A DNA stretch of 64,000 bases from positions 124,001 to 188,000 of the forward strand of contig NZ_BSYJ01000003.1 of assembly GCF_030270605.1 (NCBI RefSeq). The letters run 5' to 3'. The number at the start of each line of letters is the position of its first letter. The stretch's first letter is position 1. A model generated the notes under the pieces. It saw only the letters and a list, made by a program, of their open reading frames with translations. It was not told the DNA's origin and searched no databases. The stretch is from Biformimicrobium ophioploci (GTDB lineage: Bacteria > Pseudomonadota > Gammaproteobacteria > Pseudomonadales > Cellvibrionaceae). Below, piece after piece: positions 1 to 8,149 of the stretch. The translations under genes were made by a program, and so were the position numbers.

Positions 1-1
1 T

Positions 2-478
2 GGGGCCGTACTCCTTGCGGCCGGACCGGCTCTCTGGACGCTCTGGCGCCGCACCACGACGGAACTAGCGGGAGCCGCTATGCTGACCATTGCCGGGGTA
101 GCCTATCTGGGAATCGCGTTGGCGCCATGCGACCCGGGGTGCACGACTGCGAACATGGGTCCTCGCATGACAATTCACTTGATTTCGGGTCTGGTTGCGA
201 TGGGGGGGCTGCTGTTCGCAGGGCTGGCGATGGCGCTCGGCCGCATTCGAGCACCGGCGGACCGTCGGCTCGGCTGGGCTCTACTAACCACAGCCTGCTT
301 CGGCGTAGCAGCTTTCTTCGTTCTTGCGGTGATGGGGCAGACCCTGCAGTCTCCGGGCCTCGTGCAGCGTACCGCACAATTTGCCGGTGACCTATCCGTC
401 GTGGGGATCGTGGTCGTATCGTGGCGGAAGTTGGTGAGAATGCAAGAAGGTCGGGAACTCAATGAATCCGCATCCTGA
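2..478 (+). CDS. DUF998-like integral membrane protein, 5' end outside window
   Basis: The reading frame is open from the first bases of the window through to TGA at 476-478, and the codons before the internal ATG at 80 also encode a hydrophobic stretch, so the gene starts upstream and only its C-terminal part is seen. About four membrane helices are visible. The short extramembrane segment with PCDPGC between two helices is typical of DUF998 membrane proteins, which have no established biochemical role. The tail after the last helix is short and charged. Base composition is GC-rich, in contrast to the AT-rich gene that follows. The family call rests on the overall pattern and is moderate. 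Confidence 0.6.
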   Translation, partial: GAVLLAAGPALWTLWRRTTTELAGAAMLTIAGVAYLGIALAPCDPGCTTANMGPRMTIHLISGLVAMGGLLFAGLAMALGRIRAPADRRLGWALLTTACFGVAAFFVLAVMGQTLQSPGLVQRTAQFAGDLSVVGIVVVSWRKLVRMQEGRELNESAS

Positions 479-621
479 CAAGGAGTTGCTGCTGTCCGCG
501 TAAGCTATGGGAGATGCTCGTGTCGCTCGCTGGCGGACTCGTTTTCCGCGGTTTCAATTGCGCATGCCTGGCGGCATTGTTGCGCAATCTGGCCGCTACA
601 ACCTCGCTCTGTGTTTGAGGC

Positions 622-628
622 GTTAGGT
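622..628 (+). other. GTTRRRY-type core site (weak integron attC candidate)
   Basis: GTTAGGT matches the GTTRRRY consensus of an integron attC core site and sits immediately before the start of a small, compositionally foreign gene, as in gene cassettes. No RYYYAAC partner box is visible between the preceding stop codon and this site, although a TTGCGCA/TGCGCAA dyad lies between. This is a suggestion only. Confidence 0.15.
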
Positions 629-845
629 GAATGCAATGTCACGAAGCATACATGTTACGAAAAAGAAGGCTTTAGCATCGCTTAACGATGGCGATATTGA
701 AGAAGTTAAGCAGTTCAGGCTAAAAAAGATTATTAAATCCGAATATCCAAAGTATCGAAAGTCAAAAGGTAAATGGACTGATAAAAAAGATGTTGCACCT
801 ACAAGTGCAAGCTACGAAGGTGCTGTTAAGAAGGTGCTGGATTGA
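627..845 (+). CDS. Small AT-rich basic protein of unknown function
   Basis: A 72-residue lysine-rich protein, read from GTG at 627 or ATG at 636. It has no signal peptide or membrane helix. The middle is a basic region (FRLKKIIKSEYPKYRKSKG) and the end an acidic/hydrophobic tail, so it is probably cytosolic. I do not recognise the family. Its codons are strongly A/T-biased compared with the GC-rich genes around it, which points to horizontal acquisition. It is isolated: the next gene is convergent, and a hairpin terminator follows about 90 bp downstream. The gene could be a cassette ORF or the remnant of a mobile region. Confidence 0.45.
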   Translation: MNAMSRSIHVTKKKALASLNDGDIEEVKQFRLKKIIKSEYPKYRKSKGKWTDKKDVAPTSASYEGAVKKVLD

Positions 846-935
846 CAATATTAGAACTGAGTAAATCACTTAGTATCAACTTTGAACTGCGACAAATGTA
901 GTTACTTCCCCCGGTTTAGTGGACACCTCCACATT

Positions 936-957
936 ACGGCCCCGTTGGGGCCGTTTT
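936..957 (+). terminator. Rho-independent terminator
   Basis: ACGGCCCC, loop GTT, GGGGCCGT, then a T-run. The stem is 8 bp. It lies between the small AT-rich gene and the convergent oxidoreductase and would act mainly on the plus strand. GGACAC (921-926) and GTGTCC (965-970) flank it as a short inverted repeat. Confidence 0.7.
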
Positions 958-993
958 CAAAAATGTGTCCGGGTAAATACGATATGGCCTAGC

Positions 994-2097
994 CTAAGAC
1001 AGGCTGCTGAGTGCTTCTGCTGTAAACGGAGCCAGCTCATTGAGGCGGCCGTCGCGTACCTTGTTGGCCCACTGCGGATCCTGCAGTAGTGCGCGACCAA
1101 CGCCCACCAGATCAAACTCACCGCTGTTCAGTCGCTCGATGAGGTCGTCAAAGGCGCGGGTTTCCGAAGACTGCCCGGAGAACGAACCAAAGAAGTCGTC
1201 ATTCAATCCGACCGATCCAACGGTCACTGTCGGTTTGCCTGTGAGTTCTTTGGTCCAGCCTGCCAGGTTCAAATCGGAACCGTCGAACTCCGGCTCCCAG
1301 TAGCGGCGGGTGGAGCAGTGGAATATATCGACGCCGGCGTCGGCAAGCGGCGCCAGGAACTCCAGCAGTTGCTGCGGGTTTTGCGCCAGGCGCGCGCTGT
1401 AGTCCTGCTGCTTCCACTGGGAGAAGCGGAACATGATCGGAAATTCGGGACTGGTAGCGGCTCGCACTGCCTTGATGATTTCTGCTGCGAAGCGGCCGCG
1501 CTTGGCCATGCTGCCACCCCAGGCATCGGTGCGCTGGTTGGTACCCTCCCAGAAAAACTGGTCAATCAGGTAACCGTGTGCCCCGTGGATTTCCACCCCG
1601 TCAAAACCGAGCCTTTGCGCATCGGCGGCGGCATCGGCAAATGCCTGGATCACGCGCTCGATATGTTCGGTCGTCATGGGTTCGGCAATTTGTTTGCCCG
1701 GTTTCACTAACCCGGACGGGCCGGCGCTGGGGATGTCGGGATTTGCAGCTTTGCGCTGGTCCCGGGCAGTACCCACATGCCAGAGCTGCGGGAATATCTT
1801 GCCGCCGGCCGCGTGGACATCGTCCACTACCTTCTTCCAGCCGGCCAGTGCTGCTTCGCCGTGAAACTCCGGTATCTGCTGGCTCATGCTGGCCACAGGA
1901 TCATTCACCGTGGTGCCTTCGGTAATGATCAGGCCGGTGCCGCCCTCGGCGCGGCGGCGATAGTAATCAGCAACATCCTGCCCGGGTATACCGCCCGGTG
2001 AAAATTCACGGGTCATGGGTGCCATGACAATGCGGTTGGGCAGTTCGAGGTTGTGCAGTTTAAAGGGGGTAAACAGAGGGTCTTGTGGCTTTGTCAT
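994..2097 (-). CDS. NADH:flavin oxidoreductase, Old Yellow Enzyme family
   Basis: A 367-residue FMN-dependent ene-reductase-type TIM barrel. The N-terminus (LFTPFKLHNLELPNRIVMAP) is the standard start of the family, so I use ATG at 2097 rather than extending 24 codons upstream. The signature VEIHGAHGYLIDQFF followed by NQRTDAWGGS lies in the middle of the barrel and contains the HxxH pair that contacts the substrate carbonyl in this family. The C-terminal phosphate-binding segment GVGRALLQDPQWANKV is also present. Such enzymes reduce activated C=C bonds of enals, enones or nitro compounds with NAD(P)H; the natural substrate cannot be told. The gene stands alone and is transcribed towards the plus-strand terminator at 936. 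Confidence 0.92.
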   Translation of the reverse strand: MTKPQDPLFTPFKLHNLELPNRIVMAPMTREFSPGGIPGQDVADYYRRRAEGGTGLIITEGTTVNDPVASMSQQIPEFHGEAALAGWKKVVDDVHAAGGKIFPQLWHVGTARDQRKAANPDIPSAGPSGLVKPGKQIAEPMTTEHIERVIQAFADAAADAQRLGFDGVEIHGAHGYLIDQFFWEGTNQRTDAWGGSMAKRGRFAAEIIKAVRAATSPEFPIMFRFSQWKQQDYSARLAQNPQQLLEFLAPLADAGVDIFHCSTRRYWEPEFDGSDLNLAGWTKELTGKPTVTVGSVGLNDDFFGSFSGQSSETRAFDDLIERLNSGEFDLVGVGRALLQDPQWANKVRDGRLNELAPFTAEALSSLS

Positions 2098-2228
2098 TTC
2101 TTGCGTGAACTCAATTCTCAAGTTTTTGGCGAGCGCTAAGGCCCTGATGGCCGGATAGGTTCTGGCCAATTACACGCATAACATGGGGTTGGGGCGCCAC
2201 GTTTCAATGTCTTAGGAGGTAGATGAGT

Positions 2229-2317
2229 GGGGTCAGAGCTTCGGCTCTGACCCCATTTATCACGGCTCTGACCCCATTTATCACGGCTCTGACCCCATTT
2301 ATCACGGCTCTGACCCC
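2229..2317. repeat. Palindrome plus 21-bp tandem repeats (GCTCTGACCCC family)
   Basis: GGGGTCAGAGC, loop TTCG, GCTCTGACCCC form a perfect 11-bp-stem hairpin at 2229-2254. The right arm is then repeated three more times with a 10-bp linker ATTTATCACG, giving a 21-bp period. The arm core (GGGGTCAGA) and the trailing CCTTTTGTC match the repeat array at 22.37-22.62 kb, so the two loci belong to one repeat family. Palindromes of this type are known as REP-like intergenic elements. No transposase gene lies next to it. Confidence 0.85.
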
Positions 2318-2386
2318 TTTTGTCTGTGTATTTATCCAGTAGAATGTCGGTAATCTCTAACCCAGGTCTTAACCCAGAGCCAGCTC

Positions 2387-4753
2387 TTGCCCCAAGGATT
2401 CCTTCTCACTCGCCACAGCTTTGATCAGCGCGGCAGCACCTGCATCCACTACTGGCTGGCCACGCCGGAGGGCCCGGTCAAGCTGGTCATTGAAGGCGAA
2501 CGGCCGGTCTTTATGGTGCAAGTGGCGGATCGCGCCGAGGTAACAGAGGCGTTGGCCGGCGTGCCCCACGACTGGCAGCAGCTGGGCTTCCAGACGTTCG
2601 GTCGCGAGGAAGCGGCCATGCTGTATTTCCCCACCATCGATGCCCACCGCCACGCCCAGACTCTGTTGCAAGATCGCGACATTGAGGTTTTCGAAGCGGA
2701 TTTTCGCCTGCACGATCGCTATCTGATGGAGCGCTTTGTCCGCGGTGGCCTGTACTTTGAAGGTGTGGCCCGGTCCAGGGATGGCTATACGGAATATCGC
2801 CAGGTGCGCCTGAAAGGCGCCGAGGTGCAGCCAGATTTCAAGGTAGTCTCCCTGGACGTGGAGTGCTCCGGCCAGGGTGCGCTGTATTCCATCGGTCTCT
2901 ACGGCCATGGGGTGGAAGAGGTCTTGATGGTTGGCACACCGGAGGATGTCGATACCAGCATTCACTGGGTTGAGAACGAAAGGGCTCTGCTGCAGGCGCT
3001 GGAAACCAGGATTCAGTCCCTGGATCCGGACATCATCATTGGCTGGGCTGTGGTGGATTTTGATTTCCGGTTGCTGCTAAAGCGGGCGGGGCGTTATGGT
3101 CTGCGTCTCAAGCTCGGGCGTGGTGGCACGGAGGCCCGCTGGCGTGATGGCCGCGAAGGTAGCCAGGGGTTTGTGACGCTGCCGGGGCGGGTGGTGCTAG
3201 ATGGCATCGACGGGCTGAAGAGCGCCACCTACAACTTCGAAAGCTTCAGTCTGGAGTTCGTGGCCCAGACGCTGCTGGGCCGGGGCAAGGACACCGAAGA
3301 TGTGGACAACCGGCTGGCGGCGATTGAACACGATTTCCGCCATAACAAACCCAAGCTGGCCGCGTACAACCTGGAAGACTGCCGCCTGGTCTGGGACATT
3401 TATGAGCACACCCGGCTGCTGGATTACCTGCGCCTGCGGGCACAACTGACGGGCCTGGAGCTGGATCGCAGCGGCGGCTCTGTGGCGGCCTTTACCAACC
3501 TCTATCTGCCCAAGCTGCACCGCAGCCACTATGTGGCGCCTAACCTGCCCGCAGATGGTGGCTTGGCCAGCCCCGGCGGTTATGTAATGGATTCCCGCCC
3601 CGGCCTGTACGACAACGTGCTGGTGCTGGACTTCAAGAGCCTGTATCCCAGCATTATCCGTACCTTCAAGATTGATCCTATGGGATTGATTGAGGGCCTG
3701 GCCGAGGAAGCGGGCGATGACGTTGCCATCCCCGGTTTTCGCGGTGCGCGCTTTTCCCGCGACAGGCATTTCCTGCCGGACATCATTACCAATCTCTGGG
3801 CCGAGCGCGACATCGCCAAGCAGGAGCAGGATGCCGCCCGCTCCCAGGCCATCAAGATCATCATGAATTCTTTCTACGGGGTACTGGGCAGTGGTGGCTG
3901 CCGTTTTTACGATACGCGCCTGGCCAGCTCCATCACCCTGCGCGGTCACGAGATCATGCAGCAGACCGCGCGCTGGATTGAGGAGATCGGTGAAGAGAAT
4001 CATCAGGTCATTTACGGCGATACCGACTCCACGTTCGTCTGGTTGCGTGGCCAGCCCAGCCCGGAGGAGGCGGATGCGATCGGCAGGAAGCTTGCCGAGG
4101 AGATCAACACGCGCTGGCGTAACAAGCTCAAGGAAGAGTTGCAGTTGGAGTGCGAACTGGAACTGGAATTCGAAACCCACTACCAGCGTTTCTTGATGCC
4201 CACCATTCGCGGCTCGGAGGCCGGCTCCAAAAAACGCTATGCGGGTCTTGTTGTTAACGGGGATGAGGAAAAGCTGGTATTCAAGGGCCTGGAAACGGTA
4301 CGCAGCGACTGGACCGAGCTGGCCAAGCAGTTCCAGACCCGGCTCTACGCCATGGTGTTTCACGGTGAAGACCCCTCCGACTATATTCGCGAGACGGTGG
4401 AGAAAACCCGTGCCGGGGACATGGATGAGCATCTGGTGTATCGCAAGCGGCTCAGGCGCAAACTGGAGCAATACGTAAAAAATGTACCGCCGCATGTGCG
4501 CGCGGCGCGACTGGCAGATGAAATCCGCCGTCAGCAGGGGCTGTCACCCCGGTACCAGAACAAAGGCTGGATTCGCTACGTGATTACCCTCAGTGGCCCC
4601 GAGCCAGTGGACTACCGCCAGTCACCGGTGGATTACCAGCACTATATCGACCGGCAGCTCAAGCCAGTGGCCGATGCCATATTGCCGTTTATCGACCTGG
4701 ATTTTGACAGCCTGGTGGATGGCCAGCTGGGCCTTTTCGGCGGGGCCGATTGA
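2387..4753 (+). CDS. polB: DNA polymerase II (family B)
   Basis: A 788-residue replicative-type family B polymerase, close to the 783 residues of E. coli PolB, used in SOS-associated synthesis and repair. The 3'-5' exonuclease domain shows Exo I D157-x-E159 and the Exo III pattern Y327-x3-D331. The polymerase palm shows motif A with D415 and SLYPS, motif B K490-x3-NSFYG and motif C YGDTDS at 543-548. The start is a TTG at 2387. An in-frame stop lies only 36 bp upstream with no ATG or GTG between, and the N-terminus (MPQGFLLTRH) aligns with the E. coli start (MAQAGFILTRH). The ribosome site is weak. No LexA box was recognised by eye in the repeat-filled upstream region. The gene is convergent with the dimethylargininase. 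Confidence 0.97.
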   Translation: MPQGFLLTRHSFDQRGSTCIHYWLATPEGPVKLVIEGERPVFMVQVADRAEVTEALAGVPHDWQQLGFQTFGREEAAMLYFPTIDAHRHAQTLLQDRDIEVFEADFRLHDRYLMERFVRGGLYFEGVARSRDGYTEYRQVRLKGAEVQPDFKVVSLDVECSGQGALYSIGLYGHGVEEVLMVGTPEDVDTSIHWVENERALLQALETRIQSLDPDIIIGWAVVDFDFRLLLKRAGRYGLRLKLGRGGTEARWRDGREGSQGFVTLPGRVVLDGIDGLKSATYNFESFSLEFVAQTLLGRGKDTEDVDNRLAAIEHDFRHNKPKLAAYNLEDCRLVWDIYEHTRLLDYLRLRAQLTGLELDRSGGSVAAFTNLYLPKLHRSHYVAPNLPADGGLASPGGYVMDSRPGLYDNVLVLDFKSLYPSIIRTFKIDPMGLIEGLAEEAGDDVAIPGFRGARFSRDRHFLPDIITNLWAERDIAKQEQDAARSQAIKIIMNSFYGVLGSGGCRFYDTRLASSITLRGHEIMQQTARWIEEIGEENHQVIYGDTDSTFVWLRGQPSPEEADAIGRKLAEEINTRWRNKLKEELQLECELELEFETHYQRFLMPTIRGSEAGSKKRYAGLVVNGDEEKLVFKGLETVRSDWTELAKQFQTRLYAMVFHGEDPSDYIRETVEKTRAGDMDEHLVYRKRLRRKLEQYVKNVPPHVRAARLADEIRRQQGLSPRYQNKGWIRYVITLSGPEPVDYRQSPVDYQHYIDRQLKPVADAILPFIDLDFDSLVDGQLGLFGGAD

Positions 4754-4760
4754 GCATTTT

Positions 4761-5522
4761 TTAGAAGCGTAATGACAAGCAGCTTAATCCGCCGTCCAGT
4801 TTTTGAAATTCGGACATGGCTACTTCCCGGGTTTTATAGCCAAGTTGCTCAATTTTGTTCAGCGTTTTAGGGAAGCCTTCAGGTACCAGTACAGTGCCAT
4901 TTATCCAGACGGAATTGGCTGCATAGGCTTCATCTATATCAATTTCAATACGGTTGAATCCTGAAAATTCCGTGTGGCCGTGCATTTCCCCAAAAGTCAG
5001 GAGGTTGTTGTTCTCCAGGTAGCTCAATCCCGTTTTCAAGTGGAGCATTTCTGACATTTCCACCATGGAGCCGGTCATGCCATTCTTCTCAAGAATATCG
5101 ATGAGCTGGGTTGCGCCCTGGATATCGGTACGATCCGAAAGGCCGATATAAAAATGCTCGCCGACCATCATGATATCACCGGCTTCCACATGCCCCGCTG
5201 CACTAATCTTTTCCAGATTCGGATAAAATTCCCGAACAGCAGCTGCTATATGCTGGGTCTCGCCCCTGCGACTATCAGCCCCGGGGTTGGTGAGAATTGC
5301 CAAATTGGGAGTAAGCAAGGCAACGTCTTCAACAAAACAGGAGTCCGGGTAGGATTCCAGTGCCGGGAGTTCAGTGATTTGCAACCCGCATTCTTTGAGG
5401 GCGCTAATGTAGTCTTGATGCTGTTCGCACGCTAAATCATAGTCAGGTAGCCCCAGGCTTGCACTGGTAAGCCCGTTGAGCATTGCTTTGCAGGGTTTTC
5501 GGACTATAGCTCTTGTAAACAT
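4761..5522 (-). CDS. Dimethylargininase (DDAH-type amidinohydrolase)
   Basis: 253 residues from ATG 5522, which has AGGGAAAC just upstream. A longer in-frame version would overlap the permease and lacks family similarity. DDAH hydrolyses N-omega-methylated arginines to citrulline and methylamines, using a Cys-His-Glu/Asp site in a pentein fold. Visible are the substrate-binding segment SYPDSCFVED at 58-66, H161 in HLKTGLSYLE, and the C-terminal nucleophile C248 in LDGGLSCLSL. The permease gene lies 19 bp upstream on the same strand, so the two are probably cotranscribed, giving uptake plus hydrolysis. Both are less GC-rich than the flanking genes, suggesting acquisition. An arginine-deiminase-like activity is possible but fits the motifs less well. 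Confidence 0.88.
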   Translation of the reverse strand: MFTRAIVRKPCKAMLNGLTSASLGLPDYDLACEQHQDYISALKECGLQITELPALESYPDSCFVEDVALLTPNLAILTNPGADSRRGETQHIAAAVREFYPNLEKISAAGHVEAGDIMMVGEHFYIGLSDRTDIQGATQLIDILEKNGMTGSMVEMSEMLHLKTGLSYLENNNLLTFGEMHGHTEFSGFNRIEIDIDEAYAANSVWINGTVLVPEGFPKTLNKIEQLGYKTREVAMSEFQKLDGGLSCLSLRF

Positions 5523-5541
5523 TTGTTTCCCTAAAATCTTT

Positions 5542-6768
5542 TTATTGATAAACAACCCATGTTCCAACAAGAGCCAGTACTGTAAATAGTGTGGCGAGTA
5601 AGGCAATGGACAACTGGGTAATACTGATTTCCTGGTTCTGCTTATGATCCTGCCATTGCAATTTGATGCTGGCTAACGCTGTTGTAAGGTAGACAATCAT
5701 TACTGCGAATGTGGCAATTACCAGTAGATATTCATAGCTTTTTATTAGCGAGTCATAGCTGTTAAAAAATAGAAGCATCACGCCCACGGCACTTGAAAAT
5801 AGCAATGCCCGAACCGGCGCGCCCCGTGAATTCTTCTGGCTGAAAAGCCTGGGGAATATGCCATCTCGGGCTCCAGCGGTCATGATGGTGCCAGTGATCA
5901 TGATGCAGACATTCAATGTGCCGCTGATGGCGAATAAGGCGCCAATAGTGATAATCATGGCGCCGGAGCTGCCGACGAGTATTTGGGCCGCATCGGCGAA
6001 TGGAGATGCAGAGTTTTGCAGGTCTGATAAAGGAATAACCGACATCAGACCCAGTGTGGCGATTACATACACTGTAACAGCAGTCAGTGTGCCCAAGATA
6101 GAAGCTCTGGGAATGGTTTTTTCCGGCTCTATCGTATCTTCTGATGGCAATGTCGCGGATTCGACTCCAATAAAGGCGAACATCACCAGCAGGCACAATC
6201 CTGCAATCATATGAAATAGCGAGTTGCTGCCGGGGTTTATTGCGGGGATCTCTTTTACTTCGCCAAACATGATTCCGGCAAAGCCCAGAAATACCAGTGG
6301 CAGTATCTTGACCACGGTGGTTATTAGTTGCACTGAGCTCGCCTCGCGGGCGCCGCGAGCATTGATGGCTGTAAAGAACAAAATAATGACTGCGGAGAAC
6401 GCGGCACTATAAAAGGTGCTGTCTGAGATAAGTGGAAGGTAAGCCTTGCTGTAACCGGTAAAGGACAATGCAAGAGCCGCAACGGATGCGACTAGCGAAA
6501 TCCAGTACCCCCAGGCCACAAAACCAGCAAACCGGGTGCCGAAGGCTTCTTGCACATAGAAGTATGGGCCGCCCAAGCCGGGTTTACGGGAAGACAGGTA
6601 GCTATAGCTTAAGGCTAAGCAGATCGCGCCAAATCCCGTCACCGCCCAGCCAAGAAAACTGTAACTGCCATAGGGTGCAAGTAGAGCAGGCATGGTCAAA
6701 ATGCCGGAGCCTATCATCATGCCGGCTACCAACGCCCATGAGCGCCAAATCCCAATGGTTCTTTTCAT
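5542..6768 (-). CDS. APC-superfamily amino acid permease
   Basis: A 408-residue polytopic protein with about twelve predicted helices. The first helix has the APC signature GMMIGSGILTMP, whose GSG break coordinates the substrate backbone. A glycine-rich loop (SSRKPGLGGPYFYVQEAFG) follows helix 2, as in basic-amino-acid and polyamine transporters. It probably carries the amino acid handled by the adjacent dimethylargininase (a methylated arginine, arginine or citrulline); that assignment comes from the gene pairing alone. The composition is noticeably more AT-rich than polB upstream. The start ATG 6768 lies about 210 bp from the divergent hydrolase, so the intergenic region should hold promoters for both. 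Confidence 0.88.
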   Translation of the reverse strand: MKRTIGIWRSWALVAGMMIGSGILTMPALLAPYGSYSFLGWAVTGFGAICLALSYSYLSSRKPGLGGPYFYVQEAFGTRFAGFVAWGYWISLVASVAALALSFTGYSKAYLPLISDSTFYSAAFSAVIILFFTAINARGAREASSVQLITTVVKILPLVFLGFAGIMFGEVKEIPAINPGSNSLFHMIAGLCLLVMFAFIGVESATLPSEDTIEPEKTIPRASILGTLTAVTVYVIATLGLMSVIPLSDLQNSASPFADAAQILVGSSGAMIITIGALFAISGTLNVCIMITGTIMTAGARDGIFPRLFSQKNSRGAPVRALLFSSAVGVMLLFFNSYDSLIKSYEYLLVIATFAVMIVYLTTALASIKLQWQDHKQNQEISITQLSIALLATLFTVLALVGTWVVYQ

Positions 6769-6977
6769 TTTTTAAATTGTACAGCGGTTGATTTGCGTGC
6801 TAAATGGGCGAGCTTAATGGAAGTGGGCGGTTAGTCAAAGCCTTTATATGCCGGTGTATTTACCCTGCGTTTACCGCATTTGCTATCCAGGTGCAGGTCA
6901 CTACAACTTTAGTTGGACCAGTAAACTGATGTCGGCCGTTGCCGCGACAGGGACTATACGGTAGCTTTCAGGTATTC

Positions 6978-8084
6978 ATGCATATTGAGCACCTGACAAT
7001 GAGAATAATCACAGCCGTATTCCTGCTTCTGGGCATCCTGATGGCCCCTCTGGTCTCCGTGGCCTCACCGGCACTAGCCAAGCCCGTAGCCGAAACCCAG
7101 AACAGCCCCTTTGACAGCCGTCCGATTTCTTTCGCAGTGGTGGATGAAGTGTCCATTGCCTATCAGGACATGGGGCCGCAGGACGGTGAACCTATTTTAT
7201 TGGTGATGGGCCTTGGGGCGCAGATGCTGCATTGGGGCGACGCCTTTGTGCAGGGCCTCATCGATGAAGGCTATCGCGTGATTGCGTTCGATAATCGCGA
7301 TGCGGGCCTGTCACAGAAGTTCTATGAAGGCAGCGAGCCTTCTATGATTTGGACCATGCTGCAGTACAAGTTTGGCTGGGAGATCAATTCCGATTACAGC
7401 ATCGCAGACATGGCCAATGACGCGGTTGGTCTGCTGGATCATTTGCAGGTGGAGAAGGCGCATATCGTCGGTGCCTCCATGGGGGGCATGATTGCCCAGC
7501 ATGCGGTGTTGGCACACCCAGAGCGTTTTTATAGCCTGGTTTCCATGATGTCCACCACCGGTGCTCCTGACCTGCCCGAGGCGGAGCAGGATGCGCTGCA
7601 GGCGTTATTCGGCGCAGGGCTGCCCGAGAATACTCGTGAGGAGGTTGTTTACCGCGGTGTGCATGCGGTGAAGGTGATAGGCTCAAAGAAGTATTTCGAT
7701 GAGGCTCAGGCTCGCAGCCTGGTCGAGCGACAGATCAACCGCGGTCGCTACAAGGCCGGCAAGTTGCGCCAGATGCAAGCGGTATTTGCAGACGGCGATC
7801 GCACAGAGCGTCTCAAGGCCGTTAAGGTACCGACCCTGGTTCTGCATGGTGCTGAGGACCCGTTGGTACCGCCCGCACACGGCAAGGCGACCGCGGATGC
7901 GATTCCGGGAGCGGAATATATGGAGATTGCCGATATGGGGCACAACCTGGAGCCGGAAGTGGCCCGGTCACTGATTGCCGGTATGGTGCCGTTCTTGCAG
8001 CAGGCCAGCCCCGCAGGTGCTGGTGTTGTGGATGCTGGCGAGCCTATGGATACCGAAGAGATGCAGGAAGTAGTGGAGCAGTAA
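6978..8084 (+). CDS. Secreted alpha/beta-hydrolase
   Basis: About 368 residues starting at ATG 6978, which has AGG 6 nt upstream; ATG 6999 is an alternative that begins exactly at a classical signal peptide (MRIITAVFLLLGILMAPLVS, cleavage near SPALA). The mature protein is an alpha/beta-hydrolase. It has an oxyanion strand ILLVMGLGAQ, an N-R-D motif (DNRDAGLS), the nucleophile elbow GASMGGM, an acid in VLHGAEDPLVP and the catalytic His in ADMGHNLEP. The closest patterns are esterases and haloalkane-dehalogenase-like hydrolases; the substrate is unknown. The gene ends just before a perfect palindromic terminator shared with the convergent aminopeptidase. Confidence 0.85.
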   Translation: MHIEHLTMRIITAVFLLLGILMAPLVSVASPALAKPVAETQNSPFDSRPISFAVVDEVSIAYQDMGPQDGEPILLVMGLGAQMLHWGDAFVQGLIDEGYRVIAFDNRDAGLSQKFYEGSEPSMIWTMLQYKFGWEINSDYSIADMANDAVGLLDHLQVEKAHIVGASMGGMIAQHAVLAHPERFYSLVSMMSTTGAPDLPEAEQDALQALFGAGLPENTREEVVYRGVHAVKVIGSKKYFDEAQARSLVERQINRGRYKAGKLRQMQAVFADGDRTERLKAVKVPTLVLHGAEDPLVPPAHGKATADAIPGAEYMEIADMGHNLEPEVARSLIAGMVPFLQQASPAGAGVVDAGEPMDTEEMQEVVEQ

Positions 8085-8106
8085 TTTTAAAGGCCGCAAC
8101 TTACCC

Positions 8107-8138
8107 AAAGAAAACCCCGGCATGCCGGGGTTTTCTTT
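8107..8138. terminator. Bidirectional terminator, perfect 32-bp palindrome
   Basis: The 16 bases at 8107-8122 (AAAGAAAACCCCGGCA) are exactly complementary to 8123-8138. The G+C core carries A/T-rich flanks, so each strand ends in a T-rich tract. It sits between two convergent genes and should serve both. Confidence 0.9.
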
Positions 8139-8149
8139 TAAGCGGGTAT

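Noticed and set aside
3197-4495. 432-codon minus-strand frame within polB
   Set aside because: Antisense shadow of a conserved polymerase; no ribosome site and no recognisable protein pattern.
6939-6977. Upstream ATG 6939 for the alpha/beta hydrolase
   Set aside because: It would put 13-20 extra residues before a clear signal peptide; ATG 6978 or 6999 fits secretion better.
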